DNA of 53,369 bases from contig JBAXGW010000029.1 in the NCBI GenBank assembly GCA_037139195.1, positions 1-53,369 of the forward strand, in the 5' to 3' direction. Of this stretch, positions 1-8,085 are shown piece after piece (the stretch's first letter is position 1; every line of letters starts with the position of its first letter). A program made the translations under genes and the position numbers. Source of the stretch: JBAXGW01 sp037139195. Lineage in GTDB: Bacteria; Bacteroidota; Bacteroidia; Bacteroidales; JAHJDW01. The notes below the pieces were generated by a model. That model worked only from the letters and a program-made list of their open reading frames with translations. It had not been told where the DNA came from and did not search any database.

Positions 1-53
1 TTGAAAGGTTCTTTAATCCGATTAAAGCTATATTGAAAAATCAGGCGGAGTAA
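1..53 (+). CDS. 3' end of an unidentified gene
   Basis: A frame that is open from the window edge (codons in phase with base 3) ends at TAA 51-53 and encodes ERFFNPIKAILKNQAE. It lies in the same direction as the following operon, about 80 bp upstream. Only 16 residues are visible, so the family cannot be named, and it could be a chance open frame. Confidence 0.35.
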   Translation, partial: ERFFNPIKAILKNQAE

Positions 54-80
54 ATAATACGCTTTCCTAAAATATTTTTC

Positions 81-88
81 TATATTTG
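81..88 (+). promoter_or_regulatory. Candidate -7 box of the STAS/HATPase operon
   Basis: TATATTTG matches the Bacteroidota sigma-ABfr -7 consensus TANNTTTG exactly and lies 46 bp upstream of the ATG at 135. No clear -33 TTTG is visible at the expected spacing. A 12-codon ORF (100-138) follows and overlaps the ATG at 135 as ATGA, so it might act as a translationally coupled leader, but it could be chance. Confidence 0.45.
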
Positions 89-134
89 TGGATAATCAAA
101 TGCCAATTTCTACTACGACATTAATGATAACATT

Positions 135-1397
135 ATGAAAATTGTAATATTTTGTTCTGACAATAAAAATACAAGAAAAGCAAAAAAATCATTTAGATTA
201 AAGAAAAAACAAAAACAAAAACAAAAGCAAAAAAACAAGTTTAAATCATACAAGAAGAAAGATAGTGTGAATAAGAATGATACAAATTCCTTAAAACTAG
301 ATGAGAACATTCTCAAGTTTTTTAATTTAAACTCTAAAAATATTTGGAAAAATAACTCAAAAGTAATTCAACTTACTAAAGATTTCAATTTATTTGATAA
401 TTCGGATAAAGTTTTCGGAACACTACTTAATCTTATTCAAAATGCTAGAAAAAATCATGAATTTTTAATATTAAATTATAAAGAAGGTAACAATCTAGTA
501 GGTGCATTATATTTCATTGACACATTTTGTTGGGAGATAGCCAAATCAAAGTGTTGGTCTCTAAAATTAAACAATTTGCCTTCAATTGAGACTGAAATTT
601 TGACAAACCTCAAATCTTTTAAAACTAACACGTCAGAAAACAAATATACATATATTGTAAACAATAAAATTAAAATTAATCGTTCAGATGATAAATTAGC
701 TAGGCAAGAACACATTGTCAAATCCAAAGAAATTAGAGATTTGATTGAAAGAGGTCTGCGAGATAGTCAAAAGGATAATTCACTAGAACTTACGTACCCC
801 CAGCATACTGCGATTGATTCTGCAATTTCGGAACATTTTGACAATATCCTACTTCATGCACCTACTGCCCAATATGGTCACTTGTGCGGCATCTTCGATA
901 AGATAAATAAAATTGCAACAATTATGATTTATAATTTCGGTAAAACTATTAGTGAAACTTTAAATGACAATAAACTTCCTGATTATGTCGAAAAATTTAA
1001 AGATGAGATTATATCTAATCATACTAAACAAAAATTTTTTAGCATTAAAAATGAGTTTAATCGTGAAAATGCATTAACTTTGCTTGCAATTCAGGAGGGT
1101 ATAAGTTCTGTGCTTAGTGATGATATATCTAGAGGGCATGGGTTGATTGACTTTATTGAACACTGTTTTGAATTAAGTTCTGATTCTCAAATAACACTTA
1201 TATCTGGGCAAACAGTAATTAAAATTGATAATAAGTATAGAATAAGTCAAATGAAGGTTTTAGGTAGAGATAGAAGAATTTTGGCGTTTAATAAAGAAAA
1301 TGATATTTTCATGAAGCCAGATAAGGATTATGTTAAAAATGCAAAGTACATTTTCCCTGGTGTTATAATTGAAACAAGAATCCCCTTAAATATTTAG
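135..1397 (+). CDS. STAS-like/GHKL ATPase (HATPase_c) fusion protein
   Basis: This 420-residue protein appears to be an ATP-binding regulatory protein of the GHKL class. The first 55 residues are Lys/Gln-rich and low in complexity. Residues about 85-190 have the alternating strand/helix look of a STAS-like fold. Residues about 225-420 carry GHKL signatures: an N box (EHFDNILLHA, Glu and Asn in the E-x3-N spacing), a weak G1 (IYNFGKTI, with the usual Asp replaced by Asn), a G2 (RGHGL) and a typical C-terminal strand (FPGVIIETRIPL). By analogy with SpoIIAB-type anti-sigma factors it may bind or phosphorylate the STAS-like protein encoded 2 bp downstream; this is inference. It is the first gene of a four-gene operon. 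No in-frame ATG lies upstream of 135 before a stop at 93. It has no signal peptide or membrane segment, so it should be cytosolic. Confidence 0.72.
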   Translation: MKIVIFCSDNKNTRKAKKSFRLKKKQKQKQKQKNKFKSYKKKDSVNKNDTNSLKLDENILKFFNLNSKNIWKNNSKVIQLTKDFNLFDNSDKVFGTLLNLIQNARKNHEFLILNYKEGNNLVGALYFIDTFCWEIAKSKCWSLKLNNLPSIETEILTNLKSFKTNTSENKYTYIVNNKIKINRSDDKLARQEHIVKSKEIRDLIERGLRDSQKDNSLELTYPQHTAIDSAISEHFDNILLHAPTAQYGHLCGIFDKINKIATIMIYNFGKTISETLNDNKLPDYVEKFKDEIISNHTKQKFFSIKNEFNRENALTLLAIQEGISSVLSDDISRGHGLIDFIEHCFELSSDSQITLISGQTVIKIDNKYRISQMKVLGRDRRILAFNKENDIFMKPDKDYVKNAKYIFPGVIIETRIPLNI

Positions 1398-1399
1398 AA

Positions 1400-1732
1400 A
1401 TGAATTCAAAAGAAATTGAATTAAATCTCACAGAATTAGTGTCTCCCCCTAAAACTGATTCTATCTCTGGCAGAACATTTGGACAAGGTTATGCACAGAA
1501 AAAAAACATTGTTGACGAAATTTCAAAAGGGAGTAAATTTAAAATAGTTATTGATGATAATTATATTAAGGCAATCAATGACTCATTTTGGAAAGGATTA
1601 TTTAGTGAATTATTTAGAAAATACAAAACGAAAGAAAGAGTAGAATCTTTTTTTACATTTAAAGCAAATGAATATTTCAAAAAGCACATTGAAAAAAATT
1701 TGACAATTCTTGACGCTATTTTTAATGTTTGA
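1400..1732 (+). CDS. STAS-like domain protein (DUF4325 type)
   Basis: A 110-residue protein that starts 2 bp after the stop of the ATPase gene, so the two are almost certainly co-translated. It has the layout of DUF4325 STAS-like proteins: a flexible N-terminus, the motif SGRTFGQGYA, a strand KFKIVID, and a Ser-Phe-type helix start (NDSFWKGLFSELF), which is the region that holds the phosphorylatable Ser in classical anti-anti-sigma proteins. DUF4325 is known mostly next to HATPase proteins. The likely role is the regulatory partner of the upstream ATPase. The target of the pair is unknown; no sigma factor or response regulator is encoded nearby. Confidence 0.7.
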   Translation: MNSKEIELNLTELVSPPKTDSISGRTFGQGYAQKKNIVDEISKGSKFKIVIDDNYIKAINDSFWKGLFSELFRKYKTKERVESFFTFKANEYFKKHIEKNLTILDAIFNV

Positions 1733-2216
1733 TTATTACTATATAAAAGAGTCTTGTAGCGAATCAAGTTCGTCTGATTTAATGGCTATTGCGTCATTTG
1801 CAGTTTCAGCTTTTGCAGTTTTCATTACATATTATGCAGTATATGAAGCTAAAAAAACAGAAATAAAATATGAAAAATTCAAAAAATTATGTTTAGAATT
1901 AATTGTTGAAAATCTTGAATACATTAAGAGCCTACTGAATGAGAACATCAACTCAGAAGGGAAAATGAAAATTTCTAATTCATTTTCTGATTTAACTCTT
2001 CTATTTATTGAAATAAAAAATATTTATCCAAACATGGATATTGATGAACTTCAGAATATTATTTTTACTTATACTGATTCTCTTTATAGTTCTGAAACAA
2101 ATTTTATTTATGAATTTAATAAATTAAGAATTAATCTTATATCAAAAATTTATGATTTTGCACTTTATTATGAATTAAATTTTTTTCAAAGGAAAATTTT
2201 TCAAAAAAGAAAATAA
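1725..2216 (+). CDS. Single-pass membrane protein of unknown family
   Basis: The ATG at 1725 gives 163 residues and an 8-bp overlap with the STAS-like gene. A TTG at 1710 in the same frame is possible but less likely. Residues about 19-41 form one hydrophobic helix (LMAIASFAVSAFAVFITYY), followed by a charged, helical cytosolic domain of about 120 residues rich in Lys, Glu and Asn. I recognise no family. The overlap with its neighbours makes it part of the STAS/HATPase operon, where it could anchor the complex at the membrane or act as its output; both ideas are inference. Confidence 0.62.
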   Translation: MFDYYYIKESCSESSSSDLMAIASFAVSAFAVFITYYAVYEAKKTEIKYEKFKKLCLELIVENLEYIKSLLNENINSEGKMKISNSFSDLTLLFIEIKNIYPNMDIDELQNIIFTYTDSLYSSETNFIYEFNKLRINLISKIYDFALYYELNFFQRKIFQKRK

Positions 2217-2225
2217 TTTGCTTTT

Positions 2226-2540
2226 ATGGATTTTTTTGAATTTTTAATGTTTACAGATAAACAAGATGACAAAGATTTGTCTTCATTTATTTTAGCATTC
2301 AAAAAATTAGAAACTATTCCACCACGAACATCAGACCCACGAATTTTAAGCAGATTCTTATATAGAAAATTAAATCTACAAGAAACTAGAGGATTTAAAA
2401 AGTGGTTTCGATTTTATAGAGATTATGACAAGGAAAATGAAATTCCAATTGATTTATTTTATGATATTGAATTTGATTCATCAATAAATCTTATAGTATC
2501 TTTGCAATTAAGCGACCCCGATTATAATAAAATACAATGA
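2226..2540 (+). CDS. Small acidic protein, weakly YozE/SAM-like
   Basis: A 104-residue protein that starts 9 bp after the preceding stop and is the last gene of the operon. The N-terminal 70 residues (MDFFEFL, an early DD, a conserved Pro, then aromatic-rich helices KKWFRFYRDY) faintly resemble the YozE SAM-like fold of small bacterial proteins. The similarity is too weak to name a function. No membrane segment or catalytic motif is visible. Its close spacing says that it belongs functionally with the STAS/HATPase pair. A low-complexity repeat begins about 80 bp downstream, where the operon probably ends. Confidence 0.55.
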   Translation: MDFFEFLMFTDKQDDKDLSSFILAFKKLETIPPRTSDPRILSRFLYRKLNLQETRGFKKWFRFYRDYDKENEIPIDLFYDIEFDSSINLIVSLQLSDPDYNKIQ

Positions 2541-2620
2541 AAAACTAAATATTAGCCCCTAATTTGCCTCTGAAACCATTGAAAACACTTGTTTTATTGG
2601 CATATCAGAGGTTCTTTATG

Positions 2621-2719
2621 AACTTTATAAACTTTACAACTTTACAAACTATACAACTTTACAAACTTTACAACTTTATAAACTTTGCAACTCAATGAAC
2701 TTTGCAACTTTACAAACTA
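2621..2719. repeat. AACTTTACA-type short tandem array
   Basis: About 11 imperfect units of 8-9 bp (AACTTTATA, AACTTTAC, AACTTTGC) lie between the STAS/HATPase operon and dnaE, just upstream of the dnaE promoter. The same unit recurs upstream of the DUF58 gene (7082-7106) and within an array near 28262-28288. Confidence 0.85.
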
Positions 2720-2764
2720 ATATATTTTTTTTTCAACAATTAAAATCAGTATATCAATTCAACA

Positions 2765-2772
2765 TATCTTTG
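2765..2772 (+). promoter_or_regulatory. Candidate dnaE -7 box
   Basis: TATCTTTG fits TANNTTTG exactly and sits 37 bp upstream of the dnaE ATG, directly after the AACTTTACA array. A -33 element is not obvious. Confidence 0.5.
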
Positions 2773-2808
2773 TATTAAACCTTTTTCAACCTAAATATTT
2801 TTATCACA

Positions 2809-5800
2809 ATGCCTGAATTTACTCATTTACACGTTCATACTCAATATTCAATTCTTGATGGCGCAGCCGAAATTGGAAAACTTCTTAAAACTGCGAAATC
2901 TTATGATATGAAAGCTCTTGCAATAACCGATCATGGTAATATGTATGGAGTATTTGAATTTGTTAATAAAGCTCAAAAAGAAGGCATTAAACCCATTGTT
3001 GGTTGCGAGGTTTATGTTGCCGAAAAAAGCAGATTTGAAAAAGATGGGAAGGACGATCGCAGTGGATACCATTTGATTTTATTGGCAAAAAACAAATTGG
3101 GATATCATAATTTATCAAAACTTTGTTCTCTAGGTCACTTAGAAGGATTTTATTATACACCTCGTATCGACAAAGAACTTTTAAGTCAATATTGCGAAGG
3201 AATAATTGCCAGTTCGGCTTGTTTAGGAGGCGAAATAGCTCAAACTATCATGAACAAAGGAATTGAACAAGCAGAGCTTGTTCTAAAAGAATACCTTGAT
3301 ATTTTTGGCGATGATTTCTATTTAGAAATGCAACGTCTGGGAATTGAAGAACAAACAATGGTTAACAATGGCTTACTTTTGCTTGCTGAAAAATATAATG
3401 TAAAATATATTGCTACCAACGACACTCATTATGTGAATGCCGAAGATGCTGAGGCTCATGATATTTTAGTTTGTCTAAATACTGGCAAAGATTTCGACGA
3501 CCCAAATAGAATGCGCTATACAGGCAATGAATACATTAAAACACAAGCAGAAATGGCTGAACTATTTAAAGATTTGCCTGAAGCCATTACAAATACGCAA
3601 GAAATCGTTGACAAGATTGAAAACTACAAACTAACCAGAGATGTAATTTTACCAAAATTCCCGATACCAGAAGATTTTAATCCTGATATTGAAACTCTTA
3701 CGGCTGATATCAACAAAATTGCAGAAGAAAAAGGTGAAACGCTTGATAAAGAAACTTTCGACGCCAAATTACTTATCGCAATTGAATTTTCTTATTTAGA
3801 ATATATTACTTGGATTGGTGCAAACAAAAGATACAGTGAAATAACACCTGAGATAAAAGAACGCCTCGATTTTGAACTTTCAATTATTAAATACATGGGA
3901 TTTCCGGGGTATTTTTTAATTGTTCAGGATTTTATTGCCGAAGCACGAAGAATGGGCGTTTTAGTTGGCCCTGGACGTGGTTCGGCTGCTGGCTCTGCTG
4001 TTGCTTATTGCGTTGGAATAACCAATATCGACCCACTAAAATATCAATTACTGTTTGAGCGTTTTTTAAATCCTGAGCGTATTTCAATGCCCGATGTGGA
4101 TATCGACTTTGATGATGACGGAAGACAAAGTGTTATTGAGTATGTAACAAACAAATATGGCAAAGAGTGCGTTGCTCAAATTGTTACATTTGGTACCATG
4201 GCAACCAAATCTTCAATTAAAGATGTTGCCCGTGTTCTGAAATTACCACTTCAAGAAGCCAACCGACTAGTTAAGCTTATTGATGATAGAGCTAAAAATT
4301 TAAAAGACGCTATTGACAAATCGCCTGAACTTAAAAATGAAAAAGAAAACGGTTCTGATTTAATAAAGAAAACCCTAAAATTCGCAGAAATACTCGAAGG
4401 TTCAGTTCGTGGAACAGGTGTTCACGCTTGTGGTGTTATCATTGGGCCAGAAGATTTAAAGAACCACGTTCCTCTTGCTCGTGCAAAAGATTCCGAAATG
4501 CCTGTAATACAAGCTGAAGGCTCAATTTCAGAATCGGTAGGAATGTTAAAGATGGACTTTCTTGGACTAAGAACACTTTCCATTATTAAAGACGCCGTAA
4601 CTAATATTAAAAATCGACACAATATTGATATTGTAGTAGACGATATTCCGCTCGATGATGAAAAAACTTTTGAACTTTTTAGCAAAGGTGATACTGGTGG
4701 AATTTTTCAGTTTGAATCAGACGGAATGAAAAAGCATTTAATGGACTTAAAACCAAATCGTTTCGAAGATTTAATTGCCATGAATGCATTATATCGTCCA
4801 GGACCGATGCAGTATATTCCAAATTTCATTAATCGTAAACATGGCAAAGAGGAAATTGTTTATGACATCCCTATCATGGAAGAACACTTGAAGGAAACCT
4901 ACGGAATTACAGTATATCAAGAACAGGTGATGCTTCTTTCGCAAGTAATGGCTGATTTTTCTAAAGGTCAGGCTGACACTTTACGTAAAGCAATGGGGAA
5001 AAAGCAACTTGATATGATGGCAAAGTTAAAAGTTACATTTGTTGAGGGTTGTGGCAAGAAAGGAATGGGTGAAAAAACAGTGCTTAAAGTTTGGGACGAT
5101 TGGGAAAAGTTTGCCGAATATGCGTTCAACAAATCTCATTCTACTTGCTATGCCTATATTGCTTATCAAACAGCCTATTTAAAAGCCCACTACCCTGCCG
5201 AATTCATGGCTGCGGTGTTAAGTCATAATATCAACGACTTAAGCAAGGTAACCTTCTACATGGAAGAATGTAAATCAATTAACACGCCTGTGCTTGGTCC
5301 AGATGTGAACGAATCCTATTATCGTTTCACTGTAAATCAAAAAGGAGAAATTCGTTTCGGATTAGGTGCTATTAAAGGAGTTGGAGAAAATGCAGTTGAA
5401 AGTATTTTGGAAGAAAGAAAGAATAATGGAGTATTCACATCGATTTTTGATTTTGCAAAAAGAGCCAATTTAAGAACTTGTAATAAAAAGAGTTTTGAAT
5501 CTTTAGCGTTATCAGGTGCTTTTGATAGTCTAGGGACGCAACATCGCGCACAATTCTTCGCTCCTGATAGCGAAGGCACTGTATTTCTTGACCGAATTGT
5601 ACGTCATGCAAATAATGTACAGCAATCGGAAGCAAACTCACAAGCAACTCTTTTTGGCGATTCTATTGAGGTAGAAATTACTTCACCTCAATTCCCCGAA
5701 GTTGATAAATGGTCGAGTACCGAACTATTACGCAGAGAAAAAGAAGTTATTGGATTTTATATTTCAGGACATCCATTAGATGAATATAAACTTGAAATTC

Positions 5801-6363
5801 AAAAATTCACAAATACTGATTTACTCGCTTTCAAGGAGCTCGACAAACTCGAAAACATGGAGTTTAGCATTGCTGGGGTTGTTTCGGAGGTTAATCATCG
5901 TATGTCGAAACAAAACAAACCTTTTGGCAATTTCACTTTGGAAGACTATGAATCTTCCTATCAATTCATGCTTTGGTCTGAGAGTTATTTAAAATTCAAA
6001 CCTTATTTAGAATCAGGATTATACCTATATATTAAAGGTAAAGTTGTTAAAACGCCCCGAAATGATAGTTTTATTATTGAACCTAAAATAAATTCAATTG
6101 AATTATTGCCTGAACTAAGAGACAAATTAGTCAAAACCGTTACTATTACTATTGGCGTATCTGATATTTCTTCCGAAAGCTTTGCAACTATTCAAAGTGC
6201 CATAAAAGAAAATCCAGGCAATACAAAATTGAAATTCCAAATAATCGATCATGAAGAAAAACTAGGGCTGAATTTGAATTCTACTAAATTCAAGGTCAGC
6301 GCTTGCAATAACTTCATAAATACCTTGAAGACAATTAACAATGTAGAAGTTGAAATAAATTAA
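2809..6363 (+). CDS. dnaE: DNA polymerase III alpha subunit
   Basis: This is the replicative polymerase catalytic subunit, 1184 residues, slightly shorter than many Bacteroidota DnaE proteins. The N-terminal PHP domain (about residues 1-210) keeps the metal-binding pattern HLHVH (H6, H8, H10). The polymerase core contains GPGRGSAAGSAVAYC and PDVDIDF at residues 428-434, whose Asp429 and Asp431 correspond to the E. coli catalytic Asp401 and Asp403. The FQFESDGM region follows, then fingers and the helix-hairpin-helix segment (GLGAIKGVGENAV), and an OB-fold near residues 1020-1110 (FSIAGVVSEV). The frame is intact throughout. trxA follows after 126 bp, an order I recall as common in Bacteroidales, so this marks the conserved chromosomal backbone next to the accessory DNA. 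Confidence 0.98.
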   Translation: MPEFTHLHVHTQYSILDGAAEIGKLLKTAKSYDMKALAITDHGNMYGVFEFVNKAQKEGIKPIVGCEVYVAEKSRFEKDGKDDRSGYHLILLAKNKLGYHNLSKLCSLGHLEGFYYTPRIDKELLSQYCEGIIASSACLGGEIAQTIMNKGIEQAELVLKEYLDIFGDDFYLEMQRLGIEEQTMVNNGLLLLAEKYNVKYIATNDTHYVNAEDAEAHDILVCLNTGKDFDDPNRMRYTGNEYIKTQAEMAELFKDLPEAITNTQEIVDKIENYKLTRDVILPKFPIPEDFNPDIETLTADINKIAEEKGETLDKETFDAKLLIAIEFSYLEYITWIGANKRYSEITPEIKERLDFELSIIKYMGFPGYFLIVQDFIAEARRMGVLVGPGRGSAAGSAVAYCVGITNIDPLKYQLLFERFLNPERISMPDVDIDFDDDGRQSVIEYVTNKYGKECVAQIVTFGTMATKSSIKDVARVLKLPLQEANRLVKLIDDRAKNLKDAIDKSPELKNEKENGSDLIKKTLKFAEILEGSVRGTGVHACGVIIGPEDLKNHVPLARAKDSEMPVIQAEGSISESVGMLKMDFLGLRTLSIIKDAVTNIKNRHNIDIVVDDIPLDDEKTFELFSKGDTGGIFQFESDGMKKHLMDLKPNRFEDLIAMNALYRPGPMQYIPNFINRKHGKEEIVYDIPIMEEHLKETYGITVYQEQVMLLSQVMADFSKGQADTLRKAMGKKQLDMMAKLKVTFVEGCGKKGMGEKTVLKVWDDWEKFAEYAFNKSHSTCYAYIAYQTAYLKAHYPAEFMAAVLSHNINDLSKVTFYMEECKSINTPVLGPDVNESYYRFTVNQKGEIRFGLGAIKGVGENAVESILEERKNNGVFTSIFDFAKRANLRTCNKKSFESLALSGAFDSLGTQHRAQFFAPDSEGTVFLDRIVRHANNVQQSEANSQATLFGDSIEVEITSPQFPEVDKWSSTELLRREKEVIGFYISGHPLDEYKLEIQKFTNTDLLAFKELDKLENMEFSIAGVVSEVNHRMSKQNKPFGNFTLEDYESSYQFMLWSESYLKFKPYLESGLYLYIKGKVVKTPRNDSFIIEPKINSIELLPELRDKLVKTVTITIGVSDISSESFATIQSAIKENPGNTKLKFQIIDHEEKLGLNLNSTKFKVSACNNFINTLKTINNVEVEIN

Positions 6364-6489
6364 GGAATTTTCAATTTATATTTACATGTCAAAAAGTCGC
6401 TAACAAATATTGTGGTAATGTTTTTGATAATAATTAAATAATTGTGATATTTACACAACGATAAATATAAACTTTAAAATCAAAATAAA

Positions 6490-6807
6490 ATGGCTTTAGA
6501 ATTTACAGATGCTAACTTTGATGAATTAGCATTAAAATCAGACAAACCAGTATTGGTTGACTTTTGGGCAGAATGGTGTGGACCATGCAGAATGATAGCT
6601 CCATTAGTTGAAGAATTAGCAACTGAATATGCTGACAGAGCAGTTATTGGAAAAGTAGATGTGGACTCAAATCCAGGCATCGCCTCAAAATTTGGAATTA
6701 GAAATATACCAACTATACTTTTTATAAAAAATGGCGAAATCGCCGACAAACAAGTTGGAGCAGTTCCTAAGAATGTGTTGGCGTCTAAATTAGAAGCCTT
6801 AATGTAA
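6490..6807 (+). CDS. trxA: Thioredoxin
   Basis: A 105-residue cytosolic thioredoxin with the redox motif WCGPC at residues 29-33, the preceding VDFWAEW strand, and the cis-proline loop (NIPTIL). It has no signal peptide, so it serves as the general disulfide reductant rather than as an exported TlpA-type protein. It lies 126 bp downstream of dnaE on the same strand. A strong terminator follows at 6967-7001. Confidence 0.97.
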   Translation: MALEFTDANFDELALKSDKPVLVDFWAEWCGPCRMIAPLVEELATEYADRAVIGKVDVDSNPGIASKFGIRNIPTILFIKNGEIADKQVGAVPKNVLASKLEALM

Positions 6808-6856
6808 GAACATAACAAAAATTCCAAATTCATCGTTATTTTAATTTTTATTTTGT

Positions 6857-6883
6857 CGCTTCGACTCACGCTCAGCGCAGCGC
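6857..6883. repeat. GC-rich CTTCGACTC/GCTCAGCG interspersed element
   Basis: A short GC-rich island in AT-rich intergenic DNA. It has the core CTTCGACTCACGCTCAGCG and shares that core with the islands at 10395-10421, 11885-11930, 26673-26697, 28334-28391 and 32232-32303. It is a REP-like family. Confidence 0.65.
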
Positions 6884-6966
6884 ATTTACTAATGTAAACT
6901 CATAAAATTAAAAACGAAATTGCCTCGAATTTGAAATTTTATTTAAGTTCTTTAGTACTCAAAAAC

Positions 6967-7001
6967 AAAAAAACGCATAATTAAATCCTATGCGTTTTTT
7001 T
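6967..7001 (+). terminator. Rho-independent terminator after trxA
   Basis: An inverted repeat, AAAAACGCATA and TATGCGTTTTT, encloses a 9-nt loop and is followed by a T tract. An A tract on the other side makes it potentially bidirectional. It closes the dnaE-trxA unit. Confidence 0.85.
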
Positions 7002-7081
7002 ATTTCTCCCATATATCAATATTTTATTTAATTTTACACCTAGTTATACGAACATTGTTCATGAATACATGACTTTGCATC

Positions 7082-7106
7082 TTTCAACTTTATAAACTTT
7101 CAACTC
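7082..7106. repeat. Short AACTTTATA-type array upstream of the DUF58 gene
   Basis: Three units (TTTCAACTTTATAAACTTTCAACTC region) of the same 8-9 bp family as 2621-2719 end 4 bp before the TTG start of the DUF58 gene. The ribosome-binding region of that gene is therefore made of repeat sequence. Confidence 0.6.
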
Positions 7107-7109
7107 AAA

Positions 7110-8039
7110 TTGACCGAGAAAATTGACATATCAAAAATAGAATCCTTTGGCAAAATAGATTTAATTGCCAAACAAGTGGTAGAAGGCTTTATTACAGGAC
7201 TTCACAAAAGTCCTTTTCATGGTTTTTCTGTTGAATTTGCTGAACATCGCTTATATAATACGGGTGAATCGACAAAACACCTTGATTGGAAATTATATGC
7301 TCGCACCGACAAACTTTTTGTAAAGCGATACGAAGAAGAAACAAATTTAAGAGCTCAGATTGTTATCGATTGCTCAAATTCTATGTATTTTCCAGAAATT
7401 GACAAAAAAAATTCCTTTGTTAATACTAAAATTGGGTTTTCTATTTATGCAGCAGCAGCACTTAGTTATTTATTAAAAAAACAACGCGATGCAGTAGGAC
7501 TGAGTTTGTTTTCTGACAAAATACAGCTTCATACGCCTCAAAAATCAACAAATAGTCATGTCGATTACATTTTTCATGAATTAGAAAAAATATCACAAAC
7601 ACCTGAAATAAAACAAAATACAGATACCGCTTCCGCATTACATCAAATTGCTGAATTGGTTCATAAACGTTCGTTAATAATAATTTTCAGCGATATGTTT
7701 GATAATATCAACGAAAACGAAAAAGTATTTTCAGCGCTACAGCATTTGAGGCATAACAAGCATGAAGTTTTGCTTTTTCATGTACTAGACAAGCTAAAGG
7801 AAAGCTATTTTATTTTTGAAGACAAGCCTCATCGTTTCATTGATTTGGAATCTGGCGAAGAACTAAAATTAAATCCAGCCGAAATTCGCAAGCAATATAC
7901 AACTGCAATACAAAAGCACTCAAAAGAAATAAAACTAAAATGTGCCCAGTATTCGATAGATTACATTGAAGTAGATATCAATGAAGATTTTAATGAAGTT
8001 CTTTATCCTTATTTATTGAAGAGGAAGAGAATGTTTTAA
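7110..8039 (+). CDS. DUF58 protein with a vWA-like fold
   Basis: A 309-residue protein of the DUF58 family, with the N-terminal conserved block (GFITGLHKSPFHGFSVEFAEHR, then HLDWKLYART) and a von Willebrand A-like core carrying a MIDAS-type DCSNS motif near residue 90. DUF58 proteins normally work with MoxR-family AAA+ ATPases in chaperone-like or metal-insertion (Bat) systems. No MoxR or other Bat gene is adjacent, so this one is an orphan. The only plausible start is TTG at 7110, because a stop precedes it in frame and no ATG gives the complete conserved N-terminus. The protein has no transmembrane segments and should be cytosolic. Confidence 0.88.
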   Translation: MTEKIDISKIESFGKIDLIAKQVVEGFITGLHKSPFHGFSVEFAEHRLYNTGESTKHLDWKLYARTDKLFVKRYEEETNLRAQIVIDCSNSMYFPEIDKKNSFVNTKIGFSIYAAAALSYLLKKQRDAVGLSLFSDKIQLHTPQKSTNSHVDYIFHELEKISQTPEIKQNTDTASALHQIAELVHKRSLIIIFSDMFDNINENEKVFSALQHLRHNKHEVLLFHVLDKLKESYFIFEDKPHRFIDLESGEELKLNPAEIRKQYTTAIQKHSKEIKLKCAQYSIDYIEVDINEDFNEVLYPYLLKRKRMF

Positions 8040-8047
8040 TTGACAAT

Positions 8048-8080
8048 AATCTTAGAATCTTTAATCTTATGAATCTTAAA
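8048..8080. repeat. AATCTTATG-type short array
   Basis: About four units of AATCTT(A/T)T(GA) lie between the DUF58 stop and the four-helix-bundle pseudogene. It is the same family as 8881-8934 and 10325-10465. Confidence 0.65.
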
Positions 8081-8085
8081 ATATA

